DNA of 25,717 nt. It comes from Actinomycetes bacterium (lineage in GTDB: Bacteria > Actinomycetota > Acidimicrobiia > Acidimicrobiales > Microtrichaceae). Shown one piece after another: positions 1 to 6,969 of this stretch (position 1 is its first letter; every line of letters starts with the position of its first letter). The stretch is from positions 1 through 25,717 of the forward strand of contig JAEWED010000225.1 in NCBI GenBank assembly GCA_023389745.1, in the 5' to 3' direction. A program made the translations under genes and the position numbers. Below the pieces are notes generated by a model. That model was given only the letters and a program-made list of their open reading frames with translations. It had not been told where the DNA came from and did no database searches.

Positions 1-1084
1 CGCGGGTCTCGAGCACGCCGAGCAGCTCGTCGAAGCTCTTCTCGAACGCGGTGACGCCCTCGGCCTCGAGCACGCGTGCGACCTCTTCCAGGTCGACCAG
101 CTCGCCGAGCAGGTGCCACACATGCCGTGCCCCCTCGACGTCCGCGTCGACGGTCCGGGCGACGGTGCCGTGGTCGTCGAAGGCCTCGAGCGTCGCGTCG
201 GGCAGCGTGTTGACCGTGTCGGGACCGATGAGCGTGTCGACGTAGAGCGTGTCGGGGAAGTCCGGGTTCTTGGTCGACGTCGAGGCCCACAGCGGTCGCT
301 GCAGCCGGGCGCCCTTCGCGGCCAGTGCCTCCCAGCGAGGTCCGCGGAACGTCTCGAGGAACGCTGCGTAGGCGAGCTGTCCCTGTGCGACCGCGGCACG
401 CCCGATCAGCTCGAGCGCCTCGGGGCTGCCGTCGGCGGCCAGCCGGCGATCGACCTCGGTGTCGACGCGGCTGATGAAGAAGCTCGCGACGGAGCTGATG
501 TGCGAGAGGTCCTTCGCGCCGGCGGCGACGGCGTCCTCGAGCCCGGCGATGTACGCCTCCATCACGTCGCGGTAGCGGTCCAGGCTGAAGATGAGCGTGA
601 CGTTGATGCTGCGGCCCTCGCCGATCATCGTGCGGATCGCCGGGATGCCCTCGGCCGCGGCCGGGATCTTCACGTACAGGTTCGGGCGGTCGATGCGGTC
701 CCACAGCACCCGGGCCTGCGCCTCGGTCGCCTCGCGGTCCCGGGCGAACGCGGGGCTGACCTCGACCGACACGAAGCCGTCGGCGCCGCCGGACTCGGTG
801 TGCAGCGGGGCCATCAGGTCGAGTGCGTCGACGATGTCGGTGACCACCAGGTCCCAGTAGGCATCCTCGATCGACGAACCGGCGGCCACCAGCTCGGCGA
901 GCTGCGCGGTGTACTCGTCACCCGACTCGATCGCCTTCTGGAAGATCGAGGGGTTCGACGTGATGCCGCGCACCCCCCGGTCGATCCAGCGCTGGATCTC
1001 ACCCGAGGCGATCCAGCCCCGCTTGAGGTTGTCGAGCCACGGGCTCTGGCCCTCGGCGGCGTGCAGGTCGTGGAGGGTACCCAT
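1..1084 (-). CDS. tal: Transaldolase, cut by the window edge at its C-terminus
   Basis: Hand translation of the minus strand from the ATG at 1084 gives an open frame to the window edge, about 361 codons. Transaldolase moves a dihydroxyacetone unit between sugar phosphates in the non-oxidative pentose phosphate pathway, in the cytoplasm. The N-terminus (MGTLHDLHAAEGQSPWLDNL), a GITSNPSIF motif near residue 41 and the Schiff-base lysine in NLYVKIPA (about K139) are typical of the actinobacterial TalB-like family, as is a late FEKSFDELL segment. The family is about 370 aa, so only a few residues should be missing. It follows tkt on the same strand, a common pairing in Actinobacteria. A -10-like box lies 7 nt before the ATG, which suggests a leaderless mRNA. 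The identification is secure; the stop lies outside the window. Confidence 0.95.
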   Translation of the reverse strand, partial: MGTLHDLHAAEGQSPWLDNLKRGWIASGEIQRWIDRGVRGITSNPSIFQKAIESGDEYTAQLAELVAAGSSIEDAYWDLVVTDIVDALDLMAPLHTESGGADGFVSVEVSPAFARDREATEAQARVLWDRIDRPNLYVKIPAAAEGIPAIRTMIGEGRSINVTLIFSLDRYRDVMEAYIAGLEDAVAAGAKDLSHISSVASFFISRVDTEVDRRLAADGSPEALELIGRAAVAQGQLAYAAFLETFRGPRWEALAAKGARLQRPLWASTSTKNPDFPDTLYVDTLIGPDTVNTLPDATLEAFDDHGTVARTVDADVEGARHVWHLLGELVDLEEVARVLEAEGVTAFEKSFDELLGVLETR

Positions 1085-1091
1085 GCCCGCG

Positions 1092-1097
1092 ACTGTA
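1092..1097 (-). promoter_or_regulatory. Putative -10 box of tal (leaderless)
   Basis: Minus-strand TACAGT fits TANNNT and ends 7 nt before the tal ATG, so transcription would start at or next to the start codon. No convincing -35 box and no Shine-Dalgarno sequence are seen. The same spacing recurs before other genes of the window, which raises the weight of this weak motif. Confidence 0.4.
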
Positions 1098-1161
1098 GAG
1101 GCCGCTCGACCGGCCGTCGCCGGGGCGCGCGTCACAACAGCCGATGACTGCGGTGAGGAGC

Positions 1162-1187
1162 GTCCGGCCGGCATCAGCCGGCCGGAC
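1162..1187 (-). terminator. Perfect hairpin downstream of tkt
   Basis: A perfect 11-bp inverted repeat (GTCCGGCCGGC / GCCGGCCGGAC) with a 4-nt loop ATCA lies 29 nt after the tkt stop, between tkt and tal. It has no T tract on the minus strand, as is common for terminators in high-GC Actinobacteria. It probably ends tkt transcription and leaves tal to its own promoter. Confidence 0.5.
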
Positions 1188-1215
1188 CATTCCCGGACCA
1201 GACGTCAGATCAGCG

Positions 1216-3201
1216 TCAGAGCAGGCCGCGGACCGTCTCGGCGACGTGCTCGGGGGTGATGCCGAGCTGCTCGAGCACGACCGCACCGGGTGCCGAGGCA
1301 CCGAAGCGGTCGATGCCGACCGAGGCGTCCGCGTAGCGCGACCAGCCCATCGTGACGCCGGCCTCGACCGAGACCGTCGGCACGCCCTTGGGCAGGATGC
1401 TCGAGCGGTAGGCCTCGTCCTGCGCCTCGAAGAGCTCCCACGAGGGCAGCGAGACGACCCGGGTCGGCACACCGCCGGCCGCGAGCGACTCTGCGGCGGC
1501 CACTGCCACGGCGACCTCGGTGCCCGTCGCGACGACGATGGCGGCGGGGTCCTCGGCATCGTGCACGACGTAGCCGCCCCTCGCCACGCCCTCGATCGCG
1601 CGCTCTGCGGTCGAGGCGAGCACCGGGGTGTTCTGGCGGCTGAGGATCAGCGCGACCGGGCCGGTGCCGTCGACGATCGCCTTCCACGCACCGGCGACCT
1701 CGTTGCCGTCCGCCGGACGGATGACGGTGAGGTCGGGGATCAGGCGCAGCGACATGACGTGCTCGATCGGCTGGTGCGTGGGGCCGTCCTCGCCGACGCC
1801 GACGGAGTCGTGGGTCCACACGAACACGGCCTTGGCCTGCGACAGCGCGGCGAGGCGCACCGAGGGACGCATGTAGTCCGAGAAGACGAGGAAGGTGCCA
1901 CCGACGGGCAGCACGCCACCGTGCAGGGCAGCGCCGACCAGCGCGGAGCCCATGGCGTGCTCGCGGATGCCGAAGGCGATCTGCGGGCCGCCCGGCTCGT
2001 CGGTCGACAGCAGCGGCTCGCCCTTGAGGGTGAGCCCGACGTTGCCGGTCAGGTCCGCGCCACCGGCGACCAGTCCGGGCACGACGGGGAAGATCGCGTT
2101 GAGCACCTGCTGCGACGCGACGCGGGTGGCCGGCTTCTCGTCGGTCCCGAAGGTCGGCAGCGACGCCTCCCAGCCCGGCAGCCCGGCGGCACCGAGGGTC
2201 GCCTCCCACTCGGCCTCGCGGCCGGCGAGGGCAGCGGCGGCCTTCTCGTCCCACTCGGCACGCAGGGCCGCACCGCGGGCGCCCGCCTCGCGGTACAGCT
2301 CGACGACCTCGGCGGGCACGTGGAACGGCTCGTCGGGGAACTCCATGACGGCCTTGGTCGCGGTGATCTCGGCCTCGCCGAACGCCAGACCGTGGGCGGC
2401 GGCGTCGTCGGTGTGGTCCGGCGAGGGGAACCCGATGTGCGTGCGCAGCACGATCAGCGACGGCTGGGAGTCGTTGTCACGGGCGGCGACGAGTGCAGCC
2501 TCGAGCGCGTCGAGGTCCTCGCCGGCCTCGCCGACCTCGATGACCTGCCAGCCGTAGGACTCGAAGCGGCGCACCGCGTCGTCGCTGAGCGCGAGCTCGG
2601 TCGGGCCGTCGATCGAGATGTGGTTGTCGTCGTAGACGTAGACGAGGCGACCCAGGCCGAGGTGCCCGGCGAGCGAGGCGGCCTCGTGGCTGACGCCCTC
2701 GGAGAGGTCGCCGTCGGAGACGATCCCGTAGATGTGGTGGTCGACGACCTCCGCGCCGAAGCGCGCACGCAGGGACTGCTCGGCGATGGCCATGCCGACG
2801 CCGTTCGCGAAGCCCTGGCCCAGCGGACCGGTGGTCACCTCGACACCCGCGGTGTGCCCCGCCTCGGGGTGGCCCGGGGTCGCGGAGCCCCACTGGCGGA
2901 AGTCCTTGAGGTCGTCGAGCTCGAGGCCGTACCCGGTCAGGTAGAGCATCGAGTACTGCAGGATCGAGGCGTGCCCGGCGCTCAGGATGAACCGGTCGCG
3001 GTTCGCCCAGTCCGGCGCGGCGGCGTCGTAGCGCATGATCCGGGTCCACAGGACGTGGGCCAGCGGTGCGAGCGCCATCGCCGTGCCCTGGTGCCCGGAG
3101 CGGGCGGCGTGGGGAGCGTCCATCGACAGCCCGCGGATGACCTTGATCGCCAGCTGCTCCAGGGCCGTGCCGGCCTCCGGTGCGACCTCTGCTGCTGCCA
3201 T
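1216..3201 (-). CDS. tkt: Transketolase
   Basis: 661 aa, the usual length. The enzyme is thiamine-diphosphate dependent and moves two-carbon ketol units in the pentose phosphate pathway. The N-terminal TPP domain shows ARSGHQGTAMALAPLAHVLW (H37), SAGHAS (about H77), TTGPLGQG and the metal/TPP motif SDGDLSEG (about residues 162-169) followed by DDNHISIDG. The middle pyrimidine-binding domain has FGIREHAMG with the catalytic glutamate and DSVGVGEDGPTHQPIEH; a C-terminal domain follows. The ATG at 3201 is chosen because AGGAAG lies just upstream and the protein then starts at the family N-terminus; a start at 3300 would add 33 unrelated residues. A TACGAT box lies about 33 nt upstream. It forms a pentose phosphate pair with tal. 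Confidence 0.97.
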   Translation of the reverse strand: MAAAEVAPEAGTALEQLAIKVIRGLSMDAPHAARSGHQGTAMALAPLAHVLWTRIMRYDAAAPDWANRDRFILSAGHASILQYSMLYLTGYGLELDDLKDFRQWGSATPGHPEAGHTAGVEVTTGPLGQGFANGVGMAIAEQSLRARFGAEVVDHHIYGIVSDGDLSEGVSHEAASLAGHLGLGRLVYVYDDNHISIDGPTELALSDDAVRRFESYGWQVIEVGEAGEDLDALEAALVAARDNDSQPSLIVLRTHIGFPSPDHTDDAAAHGLAFGEAEITATKAVMEFPDEPFHVPAEVVELYREAGARGAALRAEWDEKAAAALAGREAEWEATLGAAGLPGWEASLPTFGTDEKPATRVASQQVLNAIFPVVPGLVAGGADLTGNVGLTLKGEPLLSTDEPGGPQIAFGIREHAMGSALVGAALHGGVLPVGGTFLVFSDYMRPSVRLAALSQAKAVFVWTHDSVGVGEDGPTHQPIEHVMSLRLIPDLTVIRPADGNEVAGAWKAIVDGTGPVALILSRQNTPVLASTAERAIEGVARGGYVVHDAEDPAAIVVATGTEVAVAVAAAESLAAGGVPTRVVSLPSWELFEAQDEAYRSSILPKGVPTVSVEAGVTMGWSRYADASVGIDRFGASAPGAVVLEQLGITPEHVAETVRGLL

Positions 3202-3234
3202 GTGTTCCCAACTTCCTGGTGCGACGACCCGGCG

Positions 3235-3240
3235 ATCGTA
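3235..3240 (-). promoter_or_regulatory. Putative -10 box of tkt
   Basis: Minus-strand TACGAT, preceded at an 18-nt spacing by TTCGGT as a weak -35. The distance to the ATG (33 nt) leaves room for a leader carrying the AGGAAG ribosome binding site. The call rests on motif only. Confidence 0.35.
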
Positions 3241-3286
3241 GCGACCGCCGTGTGGCCCACCGAAATGCGCTGCGTCACACCGGTGG

Positions 3287-3304
3287 GCCGGTGCCGCCAC
3301 CGGC
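3287..3304 (-). terminator. Possible terminator hairpin after the FIST gene
   Basis: GCCGGTG / CACCGGC form a 7-bp perfect stem with a CCGC loop, about 17 nt beyond the stop of the FIST gene. A 12-bp GC palindrome (3310-3321) sits directly after that stop and could strengthen it. There is no T tract, and GC-rich palindromes arise easily by chance in this DNA. Confidence 0.3.
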
Positions 3305-3321
3305 GTGTGCCCGGCGCCGGG

Positions 3322-4494
3322 TCAGCCGATCGGCTGCACCACCAGGGTCGAGGTCAGCCGCCGGTTGCGCCCGCCCAGGGGCGTGAACTCGGCACCGACG
3401 ACCACCCCTGCGACGGGCCGTGGGTCCATCGCCTCGGCGACCGCCGCGGCATCGCCGTCGGAGTGGCCGTGGAAGCGCGCGCCCCGGGACGCGGACAGCA
3501 CCGCGAACGCGCCCGACGCTCCCGCGGCGGTGCGGGCCGCCACCTGTGCCAGCAGCTCCGGTTCGACCGCTGCCGGGTCGCGCACCTCGAAGCGCACGGC
3601 GGCGCCGACCTCGATGACACCGGCGAACGCCAGGCCCCCGCTGTCGGCATCGACGCCGAGCAGGGAGCGCTGCTCGGCGGGTTCGGCGCCGTGGTCGCCC
3701 TCTGCCGGCGCGTCGCCCAGGTAGAGGCCCGCGGCAGCCAGCGTCCGGTCCTCGGGGGACAGCCCCTCGAGCACCTCGTCGAGCCGTGTCCGCGCGGGCC
3801 GGCCCGCCAGTCCGGTCACGACCGTGACGTCGTCGCCACCCGCCGCCGGGGCCACCTCGGTCACCGTCATCGGCGCGCCGAGACCTCGTGCCGCTCGCGA
3901 CAGCAGCGGCGGCGGCGCGTCCAGGGGTCCGAGGAGCAGTCCGACCGCGCCGTCGGTCCACGTGGTCGCGTCCAGCACCAGTCGATTCCCGCCGGAGTGG
4001 CGTGCCGCGGACAGCTCACCGCCGACGACCCGCACCGCCGGCGCGACCGCCCGCAGCTCGTCGAGCAGCTCGCCGGCGTCGACGCTGAACGGGTCGCAGA
4101 AGAGCACCAGCGTGCCCTCGGCGCCCCGCAGCACGTCGAGCTCGGCCGGCATCGAGCCGTCGCCGGTCCGGGCATCGAACCGGACCGGGCGCACCGGCGC
4201 GCTGCGGCCCTCGTGGTCCCAGAGCGCGAACATCATCACCGCGCCGCGACCGTCGACCTCGCGCGCACCGCCGAGCACCCCGCTGACCGTCACGGCCAGC
4301 ATCGCCTCGGGTCCGAGCAGCTGACGGGTCGCGCCCACCACGTCCTCGAGCGCGCCGACGAGCGCCTCGGTCACCGCGACGACCACGGCGACCGGTCCCG
4401 GTCCGCCTGCCTCGAGCACCTCACCCAGGCAGGCCCCCACGGCGTGCGCAGGGATCGGGTGCTCCGACACCGCCGCGGCGACGTGCAGCCCCAC
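3322..4494 (-). CDS. FIST domain-containing protein
   Basis: 390 aa, with no signal peptide or membrane segment. It looks like a FIST_N plus FIST_C protein, a family proposed to be a ligand-sensing signal input module; no reaction is known. The best evidence is the C-terminal block: GAFAVLSASRGARFHGH, a conserved acidic stretch, then VAGVVVGAEFTPLGG and LTSTLVV, which match the order of FIST_C motifs. The N-terminal half has the alternating Ala/Val-rich strands and helices of FIST_N (about residues 30-200). The start is GTG at 4494, 5 nt after the stop of the upstream 128-aa gene, so the two are probably co-transcribed; no clear Shine-Dalgarno is seen. No histidine kinase, GGDEF or methyl-accepting domain is attached or adjacent, unlike many FIST proteins. 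The fold assignment is fairly sure; the function is unknown. Confidence 0.75.
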   Translation of the reverse strand: MGLHVAAAVSEHPIPAHAVGACLGEVLEAGGPGPVAVVVAVTEALVGALEDVVGATRQLLGPEAMLAVTVSGVLGGAREVDGRGAVMMFALWDHEGRSAPVRPVRFDARTGDGSMPAELDVLRGAEGTLVLFCDPFSVDAGELLDELRAVAPAVRVVGGELSAARHSGGNRLVLDATTWTDGAVGLLLGPLDAPPPLLSRAARGLGAPMTVTEVAPAAGGDDVTVVTGLAGRPARTRLDEVLEGLSPEDRTLAAAGLYLGDAPAEGDHGAEPAEQRSLLGVDADSGGLAFAGVIEVGAAVRFEVRDPAAVEPELLAQVAARTAAGASGAFAVLSASRGARFHGHSDGDAAAVAEAMDPRPVAGVVVGAEFTPLGGRNRRLTSTLVVQPIG

Positions 4495-4499
4495 CGGCG

Positions 4500-4886
4500 T
4501 CAGTCGACCGGCGCGAGCAGCGTGTAGGGGACCACGGTCGCCTCGCCGTGGCCGATGCGGCAGTGCGCCTCGACGGTGCCGGGCTCGTCGAACTCGAGCT
4601 CACCCCGCACCAGGCGGTACGCGAACTTGCCGGGCTCGACGTCGACCGGCTGCACGTTGCGGGCGATCTGCTCGCCGTCACGGATGAAGACCACCTCGAG
4701 CACGCCGTTGGGGTCGTCGCCCGGCGCGTTGCGCACGATGACCACCAGGTGCGGAGCGATCGTCAGCGGGAACGGCTCGACCGCGGGTGCGGAGAACTGG
4801 ATGCCCGTCAGGTCGATGCGCGTCGAGGGCCCGGGGACCGAGCGCAGCTCGATCTCGTCGATGAACAGGGCGGAGACGATCTGCAT
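4500..4886 (-). CDS. Small conserved hypothetical protein, probably all-beta
   Basis: 128 aa, soluble, no signal peptide. Alternating hydrophobic segments (for example LVVIVRN, LEVVFIRDG, FAYRLVRGELEF, ATVVPYTLL) suggest a beta-sandwich. It loosely recalls small actinobacterial DUF6941-type proteins, but I cannot confirm that family. The ATG at 4886 starts MQIVSALFIDEIEL. A -10-like TAGAGT lies 7 nt upstream, so this gene may begin a two-gene leaderless transcript with the FIST gene, whose start follows the stop by 5 nt. It lies 20 nt after the GH84 gene and could also be read through from it. The linkage to a FIST protein is the only hint to a role. Confidence 0.7.
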   Translation of the reverse strand: MQIVSALFIDEIELRSVPGPSTRIDLTGIQFSAPAVEPFPLTIAPHLVVIVRNAPGDDPNGVLEVVFIRDGEQIARNVQPVDVEPGKFAYRLVRGELEFDEPGTVEAHCRIGHGEATVVPYTLLAPVD

Positions 4887-4893
4887 GCAGCGA

Positions 4894-4899
4894 ACTCTA
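4894..4899 (-). promoter_or_regulatory. Putative -10 box of the 128-aa gene (leaderless)
   Basis: Minus-strand TAGAGT ends exactly 7 nt before the ATG at 4886, the same geometry as tal, prcB and pafA. It lies in the 20-bp gap after the GH84 gene. No convincing -35 element is visible. Confidence 0.4.
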
Positions 4900-4906
4900 C
4901 GAGTGC

Positions 4907-6154
4907 TCAGGCGAGGCGTTCGAACACCGCGGCGACCAGGTGGTCGGTGAGGCTGCGCGGCGGCACGTAGGCCTCGGGTGCCGCCACCCACCGGCTCTCG
5001 TGGTCCTGCCCCATCGCCGGCAGCAGCGAGCCGCGGCCGCCGAGCACCTGGGCCCGGTCCGTGCCCGCCGGGGGCCACATCACCAGCAGCAGCGGAGCGG
5101 TCCGCCGCGCCTCGTCGATCTCTGCGACGAGCAGGTCCGCGCACACACGGACGACGGCGGCCTCGGTGCGCAGCCGTGCCGCCCACGGCTCGACCGCCTC
5201 GCCCAGCTCGCCCACGTCGACGTGCTCGGCGGCCATCGCCCAGTCGCGCAGCGCCGATAGCGCGCCGTGGTCGCCGTCGAGCGCCGCGGTCGCGAGCCGC
5301 CAGGGCTCCTCGCCGTCGCAGCCCTCGAGGAACACCCGGTGCTCGCCGGCGGCCTCTCGCCAGGCGAGCTCGGGATCCTGGCCGCGCAGCCACGCAGCCG
5401 CCGACAGCAGCGGCGCGACGCTGATGCGCGGCTGGACCATCGGGTTGGCCAGGTAGCCCGAGAGGTGCTCGACGAGACCCGGCTCGCGGCCGCGCAGCGG
5501 TCCGGTGAACAGGTGGTCGGCCATCACGGCGTCGTTGACGGGCGTGTTGTCCCACAGCAACGGCCGTCGGCCGCCCATGTTGGCGCGCCAGCCTTCGGCG
5601 TCCGCGACGGTGATCGAGGCGTTGACCACGTGGCGCCCCGTCCAACCGATCGGCACGTCGGCCGGCACGGTCGCGTCGAGCTCCTCGAGGTACGGCGGGC
5701 GCTCCAGGCCCGTGTAGTGCAGCGGCACCATGAACAGCTCCACCGACCCGTCGAGCTGGTCGCGCAGCCAGGCGGTCAGCTCGCCGTGGCGACGACCCAG
5801 CCCCGGCGCCGGGTCGAGGTCGTCGAGCAGGAGCCCGACCAGCGAGATGCCCGCACGGCGCACCGCGTCGAGCTTCTCGAGCAGCACCCGGCGGTCCTCG
5901 GCGTCCTCGAGGTCCATCGAGAGCCCCGGGCTGACCGAGAAGCCCACCCGCAGCGTGCCGGCGCCGGCGAGCGCCTCGAACTCGTCGAGCACCTCGTTCG
6001 GGTACGGCTCGCGCCATTCCGAGCGGTGCAGCGGATCGTCCTTGGGTGCGTAGACGTAGGTGTCCATGCCGGCGTCCGCGAGCAGCGCGCAGATCGAACG
6101 TCGCTCCTGCCAGGTCCACGGTGTGCCGTAGAAGCCCTCGATGATGCCCCGCAT
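4907..6154 (-). CDS. GH84-family beta-N-acetylglucosaminidase, catalytic domain only
   Basis: 415 aa. It matches glycoside hydrolase family 84 (O-GlcNAcase/NagJ-type), which removes beta-linked N-acetylglucosamine by substrate-assisted catalysis. Visible motifs: GIIEGFYGTPW at residues 3-13, YAPKDDP (about 35-41), the catalytic Asp pair in LLLDDLDP (D111-D112) and GGRRPLLWDNTPVND (about 194-208), where the Asp and Asn residues bind the sugar. The first motif starts at residue 3, so there is no signal peptide and no carbohydrate-binding module; the enzyme should be cytoplasmic. The ATG at 6154 follows a GAGGGAG ribosome binding site at good spacing; upstream in-frame starts give unrelated sequence. 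The C-terminal 200 residues are helical and less typical. It diverges from the acyl-CoA synthetase unit. The family is secure, the natural substrate unknown. Confidence 0.88.
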   Translation of the reverse strand: MRGIIEGFYGTPWTWQERRSICALLADAGMDTYVYAPKDDPLHRSEWREPYPNEVLDEFEALAGAGTLRVGFSVSPGLSMDLEDAEDRRVLLEKLDAVRRAGISLVGLLLDDLDPAPGLGRRHGELTAWLRDQLDGSVELFMVPLHYTGLERPPYLEELDATVPADVPIGWTGRHVVNASITVADAEGWRANMGGRRPLLWDNTPVNDAVMADHLFTGPLRGREPGLVEHLSGYLANPMVQPRISVAPLLSAAAWLRGQDPELAWREAAGEHRVFLEGCDGEEPWRLATAALDGDHGALSALRDWAMAAEHVDVGELGEAVEPWAARLRTEAAVVRVCADLLVAEIDEARRTAPLLLVMWPPAGTDRAQVLGGRGSLLPAMGQDHESRWVAAPEAYVPPRSLTDHLVAAVFERLA

Positions 6155-6283
6155 GGTGGCGCTCCCTCTCTCTCGTGTCAGGTGGGCGTGTCCGGTGAGC
6201 TCGTGTCCGGTGATCGGTGGGGCGGTGGTCCCGTTGGGCGGTGTTCCCTCAGGGTGTCGCTCCGCCGGGTCGACCCGCCCGCG

Positions 6284-6289
6284 TATGGT
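6284..6289 (+). promoter_or_regulatory. Putative -10 box of the acyl-CoA synthetase unit
   Basis: TATGGT ends 8 nt before the ATG at 6298, and no Shine-Dalgarno sequence is present before that ATG. This suggests a leaderless or near-leaderless transcript for the four-gene unit that follows. Confidence 0.4.
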
Positions 6290-6297
6290 TTCCGAGC

Positions 6298-6969
6298 ATG
6301 TCACGGACGCTCTCCGAAGCTGATTCAAAGGCGGTGCTGGCCGCCGCAGGGGTCGAGTTCGCCCCCGAGCGGCTGGTCCAGGACCCCGGGGCGGCCGCAC
6401 GTGCCGCGACCGAGGTCGGCCTGCCCGTCGCGGTGAAGCTCTGCGGTGAGCGCATCGCCCACAAGACCGAGCGTGGCCTGGTGCGCCTCGGCCTCGCCGA
6501 CGAGGCGTCGGTCGCCGCCGCCGCCGAGGAGCTGCTCGCGGCGGCCCGCCCGGAGGACGAGGCCACCGGCGTGCTCGTCGCGCCGATGGTGAGCGGCAAC
6601 CGCGAGCTCATCGCCGGGGTCGCCACCGACCCGCAGTTCGGCCCGACCGTGCTCGTCGGTGTCGGCGGCGTGCTCGCCGAGGCCGTCGCGGACGTCGCCG
6701 TGCGGCTCGTGCCGCTCACCCGGACCGACGCCGAGGAGATGCTCGAGCAGCTCTCGTCGCAGGCGTTGCTGGGGGAGTTCCGCGGCGAGCCGGCGCTCGA
6801 CCGCAGAGCGGTCGTCGACCTACTGCTCGCCCTGTCCCGACTCGCCGAGGGCGACGAGCAGCTGCGCTCGGTCGACCTCAACCCGGTGATCATCGCCGAG
6901 GGACGCCCGGTCCCGGTCGACGCGCTCGTCGAGATGGACGCCGTCGACGGTGAGGAGCTGGCCCGATGA
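6298..6969 (+). CDS. ADP-forming acyl/acetyl-CoA synthetase, beta (ATP-grasp) subunit
   Basis: 223 aa. It matches the ATP-grasp_5 domain of NDP-forming acyl-CoA synthetases, which interconvert acyl-CoA + ADP + Pi and acid + CoA + ATP. PVAVKLCGERIAHKTERGLVRLGL near residues 43-66 carries the conserved HKT histidine (H55), equivalent to the second phosphohistidine of split archaeal enzymes. GVLVAPMV, FGPTVLVGVGGVLAE and a late SVDLNPVII motif (metal/nucleotide site) complete the fold. The ATG at 6298 fits the domain start; earlier in-frame codons add unrelated residues. The stop overlaps the alpha-subunit start (ATGA), so the two are translationally coupled. Subunits are often fused in bacteria; here they are split with beta first. 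The acyl substrate cannot be told from sequence. Confidence 0.88.
   Translation: MSRTLSEADSKAVLAAAGVEFAPERLVQDPGAAARAATEVGLPVAVKLCGERIAHKTERGLVRLGLADEASVAAAAEELLAAARPEDEATGVLVAPMVSGNRELIAGVATDPQFGPTVLVGVGGVLAEAVADVAVRLVPLTRTDAEEMLEQLSSQALLGEFRGEPALDRRAVVDLLLALSRLAEGDEQLRSVDLNPVIIAEGRPVPVDALVEMDAVDGEELAR

Noticed and set aside
3202..3300. Upstream start at 3300 for transketolase
   Set aside because: It adds 33 residues not seen in the family and would overlap the TACGAT promoter-like box; AGGAAG supports the ATG at 3201.
1144..4527. A 1127-codon plus-strand frame opposite tkt and the FIST gene
   Set aside because: Its product is Arg/Gly/His-rich without any domain pattern, while the minus strand holds a clear transketolase and a FIST protein.
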